From: DATLYH01 sp035575035
GTDB taxonomy: Bacteria; Planctomycetota; Planctomycetia; Gemmatales; Gemmataceae
NCBI GenBank assembly: GCA_035575035.1
Contig: DATLYH010000108.1
Coordinates: forward strand, 1 to 52,583
Direction: 5' to 3'
DNA: 52,583 nt
Position numbers and translations under genes: made by a program. Positions 43,069 through 51,444 of this stretch are shown here, in pieces; positions within the stretch are counted from its first letter, which is position 1; every line of letters begins with the position of its first letter. Under the pieces are notes generated by a model. The model made no database searches, was not told the DNA's origin, and saw only the letters and a program-made list of their open reading frames with translations.

Positions 43069-44445
43069 TCACTCTTCTTGGAGTTTCTTACGCCGCAGGA
43101 GGTGGTGATAGTGCTGGGCGAAGCGGTGGGCCTCGTCGCGCACGTATTGCAGCAGCCGCAGCGCCGCCGAGTGCCGGCTCAGCCGCAGCGGCGCCGCCTC
43201 GTCCGGACGGTAGATTTCTTCCTCGCGCTTGGCCAGTGCGATCAGACAGGGCGGCTCCACGCCCAGCATCCCGAACGCCTCCCGGGCCGCGTTCAGCTGT
43301 CCCTTGCCGCCGTCGATCAGCAGGATGTCGGGAAAGACCTGCTCCTCCTCGCTCCCCTCGCTCACGCTCGGAGCTGGCTGGGACAGGGCTCGTCGCACCC
43401 CGCGGAAGCGGCGCGTCACCACCTCGCGGATCGAGGCAAAGTCGTCCACCCCTTCCACGGTGCGAAGGCGGTAGCGGCGGTAGCCCGGCTTGAACGGCAA
43501 CCCGTCGAGGAAGGTCACCACCGAGGCCACCGTCTCGCTGCCGCCGAGATGGGCGATGTCCAGCCCCTCGATGGTCCGCGGCGTCTGCGCCAGTCCCAGC
43601 ACCTTGCGCAGGCCGATCAGTCCCTTCTTCGGCTCGATCGGGAAGACTTCCGGCTGCACGTCGCGGTTGACGTCGCCGCGCAGCCCCAGGTTCTTCAGGG
43701 CGGCGATGTCGTCGCGCAGCCGGGCTGCTTTCTCGAAGAGCAAAGCGGCGCTGGCCTCCTGCATCTCCTTTTCCATCTCGGCGATGAGCCGGTCCTTCTT
43801 CCCCTCCAGTACCAACCGCAGGGCCCGGATCTGGCGGCGGTATTCTTCTGGAGTGACGCGGAAGTTGCACGGCGCGGTGCAGCGGTTGATGCTGTGCAGG
43901 ATGCAGGGACGGAACCAGCGCCAGCGCTGCTCCTCGGTTCGGATGTCGAGCGAGCAGTTGCGGAACTTGAAGATGCGCTGGAGCACCTGCAAGGCGTAGC
44001 GGAGGGTCTTGGCGCTGGTGAAGGGGCCGTACAGCTTGACGCCGCGCCGCCGGGGGGAGCGGGTAAATTCGACGCGCGGGTACTCCTCGCGGATGCGGAT
44101 TTGCAGGTAGGGGAAGCTCTTGTCATCCTTCAGCTCGACGTTGAAGCGCGGCTGGATGTCCTTGACCAGGCGCGCTTCCATCAACAGGGCGTCCACCTCG
44201 CTCTCGGCCTCGATGTAATCGACATCGGCGATCAGCTTGACCAGGTCGGCGGTGCGACGGTCCTCGGCGGCAGCCGGGGTGAAGTAGTGCGCCACCCGGT
44301 GGCGCAGGTTCTTGGCCTTGCCGACGTAGAGCACCCGGCCCTGGGCATCTTTCATTAGGTAGACGCCGGGCGCTGTGGGGAACTGCTTCACTTTTTCCGC
44401 GGGCGCCGGCGCGTGCGCCGGCCCCGCCGGCTCGCTGCTGGACAT
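43069..44445 (-). CDS. uvrC: UvrC excinuclease subunit, lacking the C-terminal HhH domain
   Basis: 458 residues, against about 600 in most bacteria. The GIY-YIG nuclease (APGVYLMKD...VLYVGKAKNLRHRV) is at 25-100, the UVR motif near 215-250 (IAEMEKEMQEASAALLFEKA), and the RNase H-like endonuclease with EGLDIAHLGG, LLIDGGKGQL and RDEAHRFA. It should make both incisions in nucleotide excision repair with UvrA and UvrB. The chain stops right after HHLLRRKK, so the usual tandem HhH DNA-binding domain is absent. SQPAPSVSEGS at about 354-365 is an insertion encoded by a repeat-like sequence. Confidence 0.93.
   Translation of the reverse strand: MSSSEPAGPAHAPAPAEKVKQFPTAPGVYLMKDAQGRVLYVGKAKNLRHRVAHYFTPAAAEDRRTADLVKLIADVDYIEAESEVDALLMEARLVKDIQPRFNVELKDDKSFPYLQIRIREEYPRVEFTRSPRRRGVKLYGPFTSAKTLRYALQVLQRIFKFRNCSLDIRTEEQRWRWFRPCILHSINRCTAPCNFRVTPEEYRRQIRALRLVLEGKKDRLIAEMEKEMQEASAALLFEKAARLRDDIAALKNLGLRGDVNRDVQPEVFPIEPKKGLIGLRKVLGLAQTPRTIEGLDIAHLGGSETVASVVTFLDGLPFKPGYRRYRLRTVEGVDDFASIREVVTRRFRGVRRALSQPAPSVSEGSEEEQVFPDILLIDGGKGQLNAAREAFGMLGVEPPCLIALAKREEEIYRPDEAAPLRLSRHSAALRLLQYVRDEAHRFAQHYHHLLRRKKLQEE
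43346..43395. repeat. Repeat-like insert in uvrC (minus-strand CTCCGAGCGTGAGCGAGGGG)
   Basis: On the minus strand, AGCTCCGAGCGTGAGCGAGGGG resembles the AGCCCGGAGCGCCAGCGACGGG repeat at about 17 of 23 positions. It is read in frame as PAPSVSEGS. The relation to the 51252-51349 family is tentative. Confidence 0.4.
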
Positions 44446-44556
44446 GGGACACCCGAGACAACTCCTTTGTCGGGCCGCGCGTCTGGTGGCGCGGACCCAT
44501 CCTTTTTTTATATCAGAATTCGGGGCTGATAGGGCCGCGGTAGTAATAGAGCGGAC

Positions 44557-45834
44557 TCACTTGCCGCGCGGCGCGATGCGGTCCTTGCCCACCCACGGTC
44601 GCAGCACCTCGGGGATCAGCACCGAGCCGTCGGCTTGCTGATAGTTCTCCAGGATGGCGAGGATGGCCCGGGTACAGGCGACCGCGGTGCCGTTGAGCGT
44701 GTGTACGAAGCGGGTTCCCTTCTGGCCAGGGGTCTTAAAGCGGATGTTCAGCCGCCGGGCCTGGTAGTCGGTACAGTTGGACGTACTGGTGACCTCGCCG
44801 TACTCGCCGCCCGAACCACGGCCCGGCATCCACGCCTCCAGGTCGAACTTGCGGTAGGCCGGCCCGCCCAGCTCGGCCGTGCAGGTATCGACCACCTGGT
44901 ACGGCAGCCCCAGCCCCTGGAAGATCTTCTCCTCGATGCGGAGCAATTCTTGGTGGACGATGTCGCTTTCCTCCGGCAAGGTGAAGGCGAACATCTCCAC
45001 CTTGGTGAACTGATGGACGCGGTACAAGCCGCGCGTCTCTCGGCCGGGGGCGCCTGCTTCGGTGCGGAAGCAGTGCGACAGGCCGACATACTTGAGCGGC
45101 AGCCGGGCCGCATCCAGAATCTGGTCGCGATGCATGCCGCCGAGGGTGATCTCAGCGGTGGCAATCAAGCAAAGGTCGCTGTTGGCGATGCTGTAGATTT
45201 GCGTCTCTGGGCCGCGCGGGATGAAACCGATTCCCTCCACCACCTCGACCCGGGCCAGGTCTGGCGTGATGATCGGCGTGTAGCCCTCGCCCACCAACAC
45301 ACCCATCGCATACTGCACCAGGGCCAGCTCCAGCAGGACCGCCTCGTTCTTGAGGAAATAAAACTTCGGCCCGGTCACCCGTGAGCCAGCCTCGAAATCA
45401 ACCAGATCGAGCGACTCTGCCAGCGCAATGTGGTCCTTCACGGGGAAGTCAAACTTCGGCCGTTCGCCCCAGGTGCGAAGGACCTTGTTTGCGTTCCCTA
45501 CCGGCGCCTCGGGGTGGGTCATGTTGGGGATGGTGAGCAGGGCGGCCCGCAGGTCGGCTTCGACCTGCTTGAGTCGATCTTCCAGGCCGGCGACCTTGGC
45601 CTTAAGCTCCTTGCCCTCCTGGATGAGTTCCTGCTTCCGGGCCGGGTCCTTTTCCTGCTTGACCAGCTGGGCCACCTGGTTTTGTCGTTGCTGGATCTGT
45701 TGCGTCTCCTGGGCGAGCCGCTTGCGCTCGTCATCGAGGGCAACAACACGGTCCACGTCGCCAGCGACATGACGGTTGCGGCAGTTGGCCTTCACATCGT
45801 CCAGGTGCTCGCGGATGAAGGATGCGTCCAGCAT
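44557..45834 (-). CDS. serS: Seryl-tRNA synthetase
   Basis: 425 residues, full length. An N-terminal coiled-coil arm (about 30-105, RLAQETQQIQQRQNQVAQLV) binds the long variable arm of tRNA-Ser. The class II core shows motif 2 (FRTEAGAPGRETRGLYRVHQ) and motif 3 (NGTAVACTRAILAILENYQ). It charges tRNA-Ser with serine in the cytoplasm. A two-gene insert lies just upstream, 13 bp from the start. Confidence 0.96.
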   Translation of the reverse strand: MLDASFIREHLDDVKANCRNRHVAGDVDRVVALDDERKRLAQETQQIQQRQNQVAQLVKQEKDPARKQELIQEGKELKAKVAGLEDRLKQVEADLRAALLTIPNMTHPEAPVGNANKVLRTWGERPKFDFPVKDHIALAESLDLVDFEAGSRVTGPKFYFLKNEAVLLELALVQYAMGVLVGEGYTPIITPDLARVEVVEGIGFIPRGPETQIYSIANSDLCLIATAEITLGGMHRDQILDAARLPLKYVGLSHCFRTEAGAPGRETRGLYRVHQFTKVEMFAFTLPEESDIVHQELLRIEEKIFQGLGLPYQVVDTCTAELGGPAYRKFDLEAWMPGRGSGGEYGEVTSTSNCTDYQARRLNIRFKTPGQKGTRFVHTLNGTAVACTRAILAILENYQQADGSVLIPEVLRPWVGKDRIAPRGK

Positions 45835-45846
45835 GGCAGCGGCCCA

Positions 45847-46122
45847 TCAATAGCGCTCGGGCGGGTCGTACTGCTCGAGACGAGCCAGATAGTCGAATCG
45901 ACTCTCTGGATACTTCTCCTGGTAATTCTTCAAAACGAACCGGATTGACTCCAGGTTCTCATCCGTGCATTCATCCACGTATCGGGGCAAGAGTTCCATG
46001 GCGTCGGCCAGATCGAAGATTTGCTGGTACTTCTGGCCAAGGGCAAGCAAACGAGCCTCAACAAAGCCAAGGTGCAGAATGTAGAGCAATCGTTTGCGAA
46101 GATCAGTTTGCGTGACGTTCAT
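45847..46122 (-). CDS. Small protein of unknown function, second gene of a lower-GC pair
   Basis: 91 residues from ATG 46122. The start reads MNVTQTDLRKRLLYILHLGF and the end DYLARLEQYDPPERY. It appears all-helical and acidic, with no membrane segment and no motif I recognise. It follows its neighbour by 8 bp and ends 13 bp before serS. The base composition is clearly less GC-rich than serS or gltA. A gene pair of this size suggests a toxin-antitoxin or regulatory pair, but there is no direct evidence. Confidence 0.7.
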   Translation of the reverse strand: MNVTQTDLRKRLLYILHLGFVEARLLALGQKYQQIFDLADAMELLPRYVDECTDENLESIRFVLKNYQEKYPESRFDYLARLEQYDPPERY

Positions 46123-46130
46123 CACAGTAT

Positions 46131-46442
46131 CTAGGTTAGTTGGACCTGGGTTATTGGTACGGTCGGCAACTGTCCCGGCAGCCCTAAAGATTCTACATGA
46201 ATTGGTGGCGGTTCGGTCTTCAGCACTTGAGTCGGGTATTCCGTGTTGACGATGTAACGAGCATCCCGCGGGATCTGGTGTTTGGGCGAGTGGAGTTGGT
46301 CCAAGGAGATCCGTGCAGATACATCCGGCTTTCCCTGTTCTACGATGATGGCCTGAATATCTTTCAACCCCGATCGATAGGCCGCGACCGCACGTCTTAC
46401 ACCATCCAGAATGTAGTACTGCTGCGAATGCGTGGCTGTCAT
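46131..46442 (-). CDS. Small ParB-like-fold protein, first gene of a lower-GC pair
   Basis: 103 residues from ATG 46442, with AAGGA upstream. YYILDGVRRAVAAYRSGLKD and IQAIIVEQ resemble the ParB/sulfiredoxin N-terminal fold, where a conserved DGxHR loop binds nucleotide; here the loop reads DGVRR, with Arg in place of His. The remainder is Pro-rich (QLHSPKHQIPRDARYIV). It overlaps no other gene and lies between citrate synthase and the second gene of the pair. Function unknown. Confidence 0.65.
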   Translation of the reverse strand: MTATHSQQYYILDGVRRAVAAYRSGLKDIQAIIVEQGKPDVSARISLDQLHSPKHQIPRDARYIVNTEYPTQVLKTEPPPIHVESLGLPGQLPTVPITQVQLT

Positions 46443-46472
46443 TGAGCAACGTCCTTGCTGCGTAACTCCTGC

Positions 46473-47615
46473 CTATGGCCGTTTCTCCAGCGGCACGTAG
46501 GGGACGTCATGCAGGCCGACGTAGATCTGCTCGGGCCGGAAGATCTTGTTGTCTTTCAGTTGCTCCAGCCAGTGGGCCAGCCAGCCGGCCACCCGGGCGA
46601 TGGCGAAGATCGGCGTGAACAGGTCGCGCGGGATGCCCAGCGCCTGGTAGATGATTCCGGAGTAAAAATCGACGTTCGGGTAGATCCCCTTCGGTCCGAG
46701 CACGCCGGCCGCCACTCGCTCCAGCTCCAAGGCCAGCTCGTACTGCTTCGGCCGGCCGGTCTCGGCGAAGACATGCTCGGCCAACTCCTGCAACACCGTC
46801 GCCCGCGGGTCCTTCACCTTGTAGACCCGATGACCGAAGCCCATGATCTTCCGCTTGCTGGCGATCGCCTTTTCCAGCCACGGCTTGACGTTTTCGACCG
46901 AGCCGATCTCGTCGAGCATGTCGAGCACTTCCTCATTGGCTCCGCCGTGCAAGGGACCGGTCAGCGTGCCGATGGCCGAGCTGATTACCGTGTACGGATC
47001 GGCCAGGGTCGAGCCGGTCACGCGGGCGCTGAAGGTCGAGGCGTTCATGGTGTGCTCGGCGTGCAGGATGAGGCAGGCGTCGAGCACCTTGCGCACTGCC
47101 GGGGTCGGCTCGCGCTCGAAGAGCATCCAGTAGAAGTTGGCGGCGTGGTCGAGGTCGTCGCGCGGGTTGATGGCCTCGTCGCCGTGGCGGAGGCGCTGGA
47201 AGGCGGCCACCACGGTCGGCAGTTTGGCGATCAGGCGGATGACCGAGTCCCAGTTGCTCTGGGCATTGGAGACGTCGCGGGCCGGGTAGAACATCCCCAT
47301 CGCCGCCACCGCCGCTTGCAGGGCGTCCATGGGGTGGCCAGTCTCCGGCAGGCACTTGATCAGATCCTTGAGCTTGTACTTGATGCGGCGATGACTGCGG
47401 AGCCGGCCGTTGAACTCGGCCAACTCGCGCTGCGTCGGCAGCTGCCCCTTGAGGAGCAGCCAGGCCGTCTCCTCGTAACAACTCTCCCGGGCCAGCGTCT
47501 CGACCGCGATGCCGCGGTACTCCAGACGGGCCCGCTTGCCGTCAATGAAACTGATCGCCGACTCTGCGACCGGCACATCCGCCAGGCCCGGCCGAAGCTC
47601 TAGCTGCTGACTCAT
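46473..47615 (-). CDS. gltA: Citrate synthase
   Basis: 380 residues from ATG 47615, after GGGGAG. LILHAEHTMNASTFSARVTG and GPLHGGANEEVLDM contain the active-site His residues, and IMGFGHRVYKVKDPRA the substrate-binding His/Arg. It condenses acetyl-CoA and oxaloacetate at the entry of the TCA cycle. It is the short form without the N-terminal domain of the E. coli enzyme. A repeat array lies just upstream. Confidence 0.95.
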   Translation of the reverse strand: MSQQLELRPGLADVPVAESAISFIDGKRARLEYRGIAVETLARESCYEETAWLLLKGQLPTQRELAEFNGRLRSHRRIKYKLKDLIKCLPETGHPMDALQAAVAAMGMFYPARDVSNAQSNWDSVIRLIAKLPTVVAAFQRLRHGDEAINPRDDLDHAANFYWMLFEREPTPAVRKVLDACLILHAEHTMNASTFSARVTGSTLADPYTVISSAIGTLTGPLHGGANEEVLDMLDEIGSVENVKPWLEKAIASKRKIMGFGHRVYKVKDPRATVLQELAEHVFAETGRPKQYELALELERVAAGVLGPKGIYPNVDFYSGIIYQALGIPRDLFTPIFAIARVAGWLAHWLEQLKDNKIFRPEQIYVGLHDVPYVPLEKRP

Positions 47616-47630
47616 GGTGCTCCCCAAGAC

Positions 47631-47702
47631 AAGGATGAAAGCTGAAGGCTGAAGGATGAACCCGTCCTTCCTTTCATCCTTCATCCTTTGTTCTTCATCC
47701 TT
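47631..47702. repeat. Inverted heptamer-type array (GGATGAA units)
   Basis: AAGGATGAAAGCTGAAGG and GCTGAAGGATGAA (47631-47660) face TTCATCCTTCATCC and TTCTTCATCCTT (47673-47702). The units are 7 nt or close to it. The stop codon of the RfaE-like gene (minus-strand TGA, 47695-47697) is part of a GGATGAA unit. Confidence 0.8.
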
Positions 47703-48702
47703 CCGACGACAGTCCCACGAAGCGGAAGACATCCCGCCACAGCACCCGCCCGTTGCCGCGCTGACCGGCGACCAGATGACGGAAGACATTGGCCAGCCGG
47801 GCCGTCTCCAACGGCTCCAGGTCGAGGGCCAAGCCGACCGCGACCAACGCCGTGGCCATGTCGCGCGCCCCCATCCACTGTGGGTTCTCCAGGGGATAGC
47901 CCTCGACCAGGGTGCCGGGCGACCGCCCCCCTGCCGGGCAGGCCAGGATCCCTTCTTCCAGGAGGGTGAGGAATACGTGTTGAGCATATTCGCGGGCATG
48001 GCGCGCGGCCAGAGTGCGCGGGTCGGCGGTGTCGTCGGCGCCGGCCAGACGGCGCATCTCGGTGGCGTTGAGGACAATGGCGTCCAGCGGCTGGCCACGC
48101 AGCACGATCGTCCGCGGAATGGCCACCAGCCGGGCGCCGCGCTCCTTGGCCAGGCCGATAACGGCCAGCGACTCGGCCCCGATGCAGCCCAGGCCGTGGT
48201 CCGCCAGGATGACCACGTCCACGTTCGCCGGACAACGCGTGCGGAACTCGCCGACCAACTCCTCGCGGGCTCGGCCGGGCAGCGGCCGGTCGTAGTCGAT
48301 CCGCTGGATCAGGGTAGTGCGGCTGCCACGCCGCTCGTAGATCCAGTCCTTGTGGGGCGTGGGCCAGCCGCGCTCGGTCACCAGGTAGTCGGCGAAAGGC
48401 TGGCGGTCGAGCAGGTTTTCCAGCTGTCGGCCGGGCAGGTCCGAGCCGATGACCCCGAACAGCACCACCTCGACGCCGAGCCGGGCCAAGCTCAGGGCAA
48501 TGTTGGCTGCTCCGCCAATGCTCTCCTGGCTGCTGGCCTCGCGCAGCACCGGTACGCCGGTCTCCGGATGCCGTCCCCCCGGCACCCCCTCGATGGCGTT
48601 GTCCAGAATCATGTCGCCGACGACCGCCATCGTCACATGGCGCTCCTTCAGCCGTCGGGCCACATCTTGCACCAGCTTTTGCAGGTCCTTCGGATTGGGC
48701 AT
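47695..48702 (-). CDS. PfkB-family sugar kinase, RfaE/HldE N-domain-like
   Basis: 335 residues. VVGDMILDNAIEG, GGRHPETGVPVLREASSQES and GGAANIALSLARLGVEV match the heptose-7-phosphate kinase domain of RfaE/HldE. The second PfkB signature, usually GAGD with the catalytic Asp, reads WMGARDMATALVAVG: the second Gly is Arg. It may phosphorylate a sugar for cell-envelope synthesis, but activity with this change is uncertain. There is no adenylyltransferase domain. Confidence 0.8.
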   Translation of the reverse strand: MPNPKDLQKLVQDVARRLKERHVTMAVVGDMILDNAIEGVPGGRHPETGVPVLREASSQESIGGAANIALSLARLGVEVVLFGVIGSDLPGRQLENLLDRQPFADYLVTERGWPTPHKDWIYERRGSRTTLIQRIDYDRPLPGRAREELVGEFRTRCPANVDVVILADHGLGCIGAESLAVIGLAKERGARLVAIPRTIVLRGQPLDAIVLNATEMRRLAGADDTADPRTLAARHAREYAQHVFLTLLEEGILACPAGGRSPGTLVEGYPLENPQWMGARDMATALVAVGLALDLEPLETARLANVFRHLVAGQRGNGRVLWRDVFRFVGLSSEG

Positions 48703-48825
48703 ACAGGGATCTCCGGTGGTGAGGCAGGGGGCGCGCGGGCAGCGGACGCCGACGCGCCATCCATTATGTCAGGAAACGGCTTCCGGGGCAAACGAGACGG
48801 CGTTCCACCGTAGTCGCAAACAGCC

Positions 48826-48890
48826 TCGCTTGCGCTGGTCGTTGAATCTGCAAGCGGGGGCGCTCGCGGCTTACGACCACCCGGTTTCCC
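48826..48890. repeat. GC-rich dispersed-type repeat downstream of recJ
   Basis: GCTTGCGCTGGTCG...CTGCAAGCGGGGGCGCTCGCGGC: short inverted segments (GCTTGCG, CGCAAG-like) in the 198-bp gap between the sugar kinase and RecJ genes. No second copy was found in this window. Confidence 0.35.
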
Positions 48891-48900
48891 CGGAGCGCTG

Positions 48901-50688
48901 TCAGTCCAAGGACCGGGGGGCAATCTCCAGCTGGGCCTGCGGACCGGGCTGGAAGTCGGTCACGACCAGGCGGACGCTGCGGTAGCCGTTGAACTCGTTG
49001 ATCTCCGGGGTGAAGACCAGCGAGCATTGCCCGCCTGCCGACATCAACTCGTCGAACCGCTCGGCCATACCCCAGGCCACAGCCTGAAGCGTGGTCCCCT
49101 CCTGGCGAACCTGAAACATCAGGTGTCGATCGCCGCCGCCGACGCGCCGCGGCTGTCCCGTCACCTGTACGCCGCCGGCCAGGAACACCGGCTGGGGGTT
49201 GTCCATGCCATACGGCTCCAGTTGGTCAAGGTCGCGGACCAGGGGCATGGTCAGGGCGCTAAGCGGCACCTCGGCGTCGATCAGCAGGCGCGGCACCGGT
49301 GGGCCGGACGGGAAGTGCCGGGCCGCGTAGGCGCAGAAGCACTCGCGGAAGGCATCAATCTGTCCAGCCCGGATGCGGAAGCCGGCCGCTCCCTTGTGGC
49401 CGCCGTGGCTGAGCAGGTGGGCAGCGCAGGCGCGCAGCGCCTCGTGCAGGGCAAAACCGGGGACCGACCGGCCCGAGCCTTGGCCAATCTCCCCCTCTTC
49501 CGGCCCTTCGCGCCGCAGGGCGATCAGCAACGCCGGGCGAGCGTAAAGCTCCGCCAGCCGGCCGGCCACGATGCCGATGACACCGGCATGCCACTCGGGG
49601 CTGGCCAGCACCAGCGCCGGCGCCCCGTCCGACGCACTCACCATCTCGCGTGCCTGGCTCAGCATCCGCCGCTCCAGCACCTGGCGCTGCTCATTCTGTC
49701 CTTCCAGGTAACGGGCCAGGTCGAGAGCCCGCTGCGGCGACGGCGTGGTCAGCAACTCGACCACCAGCCGAGCGCAAGCGAGACGGCCGGCTGCGTTCAG
49801 ACGGGGAGCCAGCCGGTAGCCGATGTCTGCGGCGCGCAGTTCGGGCCGATCGCCGAGGCCGGCCCCTTCCAGCAGGGCTTTCAACCCCGGCGTTGGCGCC
49901 TGCCGCAGGCGGACCAGGCCGTGGCGCACAAGGATGCGGTTCTCGTCGTGCAGCGGCACCACGTCGGCTACCGTTCCCAAAGCGGCCAGGGCGACGCTGT
50001 CCAACAGGTACTCGCGGTGCCGCGGCGTGACGCGCGGGCTGCCGCAGTCGAGCTGGCACAGCGCCCAGGCCACCTTGAACGCCACCGCCGAGCCGGACAG
50101 ATAGGGGAACGGGTACGAGCCGCTCGGCAGGCGCGGGTGGACCAGCACGGCCGCCTCGGGGAGGCGCTCCCGGGGTTCGTGGTGATCAGTGATGATCAGC
50201 TCCAGGCCGAGCCGCTTGGCCTCCTCAGCCTCGGCCACACTGCCGATGCCGCAGTCCACCGTGATCACCACCTCGGCCCCCTGCCGGGCGATTTGCCGCA
50301 GCGCCTCGGCGTTGAGGCCGTAGCCTTCTTCCAGGCGGTGGGGGACGTAAACATCGGGCTGGGCGCCGAGCAGGCGGAGTCCCTGGAGAAGAATGGCAGT
50401 ACCGGTGACGCCGTCCACGTCGTAGTCGCCGTACACGCAGACGCGCCGGCCGCGGCGGACAGCATCGAGCAGACGGGCGGCCGCCTCGGCGGCACCGGGC
50501 AACAACTCGGGGGCATGCAGACCGGTCAGGGGAGCTTGCAAGAAGCGCCGGGCCTTGTCCGGCTCGGCCAGGCCCCGGTTGAGCAGCAGCTGGGCGACCA
50601 CCGGCGAGAGCCGCAGCGCGGCCGCCAGGCGCTCGACCGCGGCCGGGTCGTGCGGCAACAGCTGCCAGGTTTTCTGAACGGCGGACAC
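48901..50688 (-). CDS. recJ: Single-stranded-DNA exonuclease RecJ
   Basis: 595 residues. DHH phosphoesterase motifs: VYGDYDVDGVTG, TVDCGIG, ITDHHEP, and the DHHA1 domain with SHGGHKGAAGF; RLNAAGRL lies between. The C-terminal OB-like domain includes PEINEFNGYRSVRLVV. It degrades single-stranded DNA 5' to 3' in recombination and repair. Length is usual for the family. Confidence 0.96.
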   Translation of the reverse strand: MSAVQKTWQLLPHDPAAVERLAAALRLSPVVAQLLLNRGLAEPDKARRFLQAPLTGLHAPELLPGAAEAAARLLDAVRRGRRVCVYGDYDVDGVTGTAILLQGLRLLGAQPDVYVPHRLEEGYGLNAEALRQIARQGAEVVITVDCGIGSVAEAEEAKRLGLELIITDHHEPRERLPEAAVLVHPRLPSGSYPFPYLSGSAVAFKVAWALCQLDCGSPRVTPRHREYLLDSVALAALGTVADVVPLHDENRILVRHGLVRLRQAPTPGLKALLEGAGLGDRPELRAADIGYRLAPRLNAAGRLACARLVVELLTTPSPQRALDLARYLEGQNEQRQVLERRMLSQAREMVSASDGAPALVLASPEWHAGVIGIVAGRLAELYARPALLIALRREGPEEGEIGQGSGRSVPGFALHEALRACAAHLLSHGGHKGAAGFRIRAGQIDAFRECFCAYAARHFPSGPPVPRLLIDAEVPLSALTMPLVRDLDQLEPYGMDNPQPVFLAGGVQVTGQPRRVGGGDRHLMFQVRQEGTTLQAVAWGMAERFDELMSAGGQCSLVFTPEINEFNGYRSVRLVVTDFQPGPQAQLEIAPRSLD

Positions 50689-50782
50689 ACCTTGGTCCCT
50701 CTACGCGCGCCGGGTTTGCTTTCGGCGGGCAATTATACCAGAGAGGGAGATTCCGCCAGAGGCCGACCAGTGCGGAAAGGGA

Positions 50783-51100
50783 TCACCCCGCCTCACCCAG
50801 ACGCCAGCGCCGCACTGTCAGCCCGCCGGCCCGGCCGCCGGCCCGGACCTCGACCACCTCATCGCCCGGCTCAGCGCCGAAGCCGTCGATCAGCGCCCGC
50901 GTGGTATCCTCGCCGTCAGGCAGGTCCTCGCGGTGGATGATATAGACGCCGGGCCGGTCGGCCGCCGCTCCGGTAACGCCCTCCGCCAGCCGGCGCCAGC
51001 TCACGCCACCCCAGTCCAACCCCGGGAACCAGTCGGCGAGATATCCGGCCAGGCGCTCTCCCAGGAATGAGCGCGGCGGCAACACATAGAAGGTGCACAT
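50783..51100 (-). CDS. Small conserved protein of unknown function
   Basis: 105 residues, ATG 51100 after GGAGA. MCTFYVLPPRSFLGERLAGY, then RPGVYIIHREDLPDGEDTTR and EPGDEVVEVRAG. It is compact and soluble, with no signal peptide. The pattern looks conserved, but I cannot name the family. Confidence 0.65.
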   Translation of the reverse strand: MCTFYVLPPRSFLGERLAGYLADWFPGLDWGGVSWRRLAEGVTGAAADRPGVYIIHREDLPDGEDTTRALIDGFGAEPGDEVVEVRAGGRAGGLTVRRWRLGEAG

Positions 51101-51251
51101 GCTCGGGAGTCTCCACGGCAGCGGGGCTGCAACTATGGATCGACGCCCCGAGCGTGCCAGGCCAGCCGAAGCCATTCCTCTTCGCGCCCTGCACCCCGCC
51201 ATCCGGGGACAGGGATAGCACCTTTGCCGGATTTGACGTGGCCCGGTTTCC

Positions 51252-51349
51252 AGCCGGGTCCGGAGCGCCAGCGCCGGGAGATATTCCCACGAGCCCGGAG
51301 CGCCAGCGACGGGGCGCATTACTACGAGCCCGGAGCGCCAGCGACGGGG
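51252..51349 (+). repeat. Three spaced copies of the GAGCCCGGAGCGCCAGCGAC motif
   Basis: Copies at 51252-51279 (diverged), 51289-51314 and 51324-51349, the last two 35 bp apart and identical over about 24 bases. A related sequence lies inside the kinase gene at 1855-1881. Confidence 0.8.
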
Positions 51350-51370
51350 GACCTTTATCCGCCGATAGGG

Positions 51371-51404
51371 AAAAGAAGAAGGGCCAGGGGTTGTCCCTAG
51401 CCCT
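51371..51404 (-). terminator. Rho-independent terminator of the CHRD/PEP-CTERM gene
   Basis: On the minus strand, AGGGCTAGGGA pairs with CCCCTGGCCCT (9 of 11, short loop), followed by TTCTTCTTTT. It lies 40 bp after the gene's stop codon. Confidence 0.6.
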
Positions 51405-51444
51405 GCGGCCTTCGCCGGCCAGTTAGCGATCGTCGGATGGAGCG

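Larger units (their letters stand above)
51101..51444. other. Repeat-bearing intergenic region
   Basis: No gene is supported. The region contains three copies of the GAGCCCGGAGCGCCAGCGAC motif and a terminator for the PEP-CTERM gene. Confidence 0.6.

Noticed and set aside
42844..44358. 504-codon plus-strand frame across uvrC
   Set aside because: It is antisense to uvrC and shows no family features.
44476..44510. Stem (CCGCGC/GCGCGG) plus T-run as a plus-strand terminator
   Set aside because: No plus-strand gene ends upstream of it, and for the minus-strand genes the T-run is on the wrong side.
49027..50940. 637-codon plus-strand frame across recJ
   Set aside because: It is antisense to a full-length RecJ with all DHH motifs.
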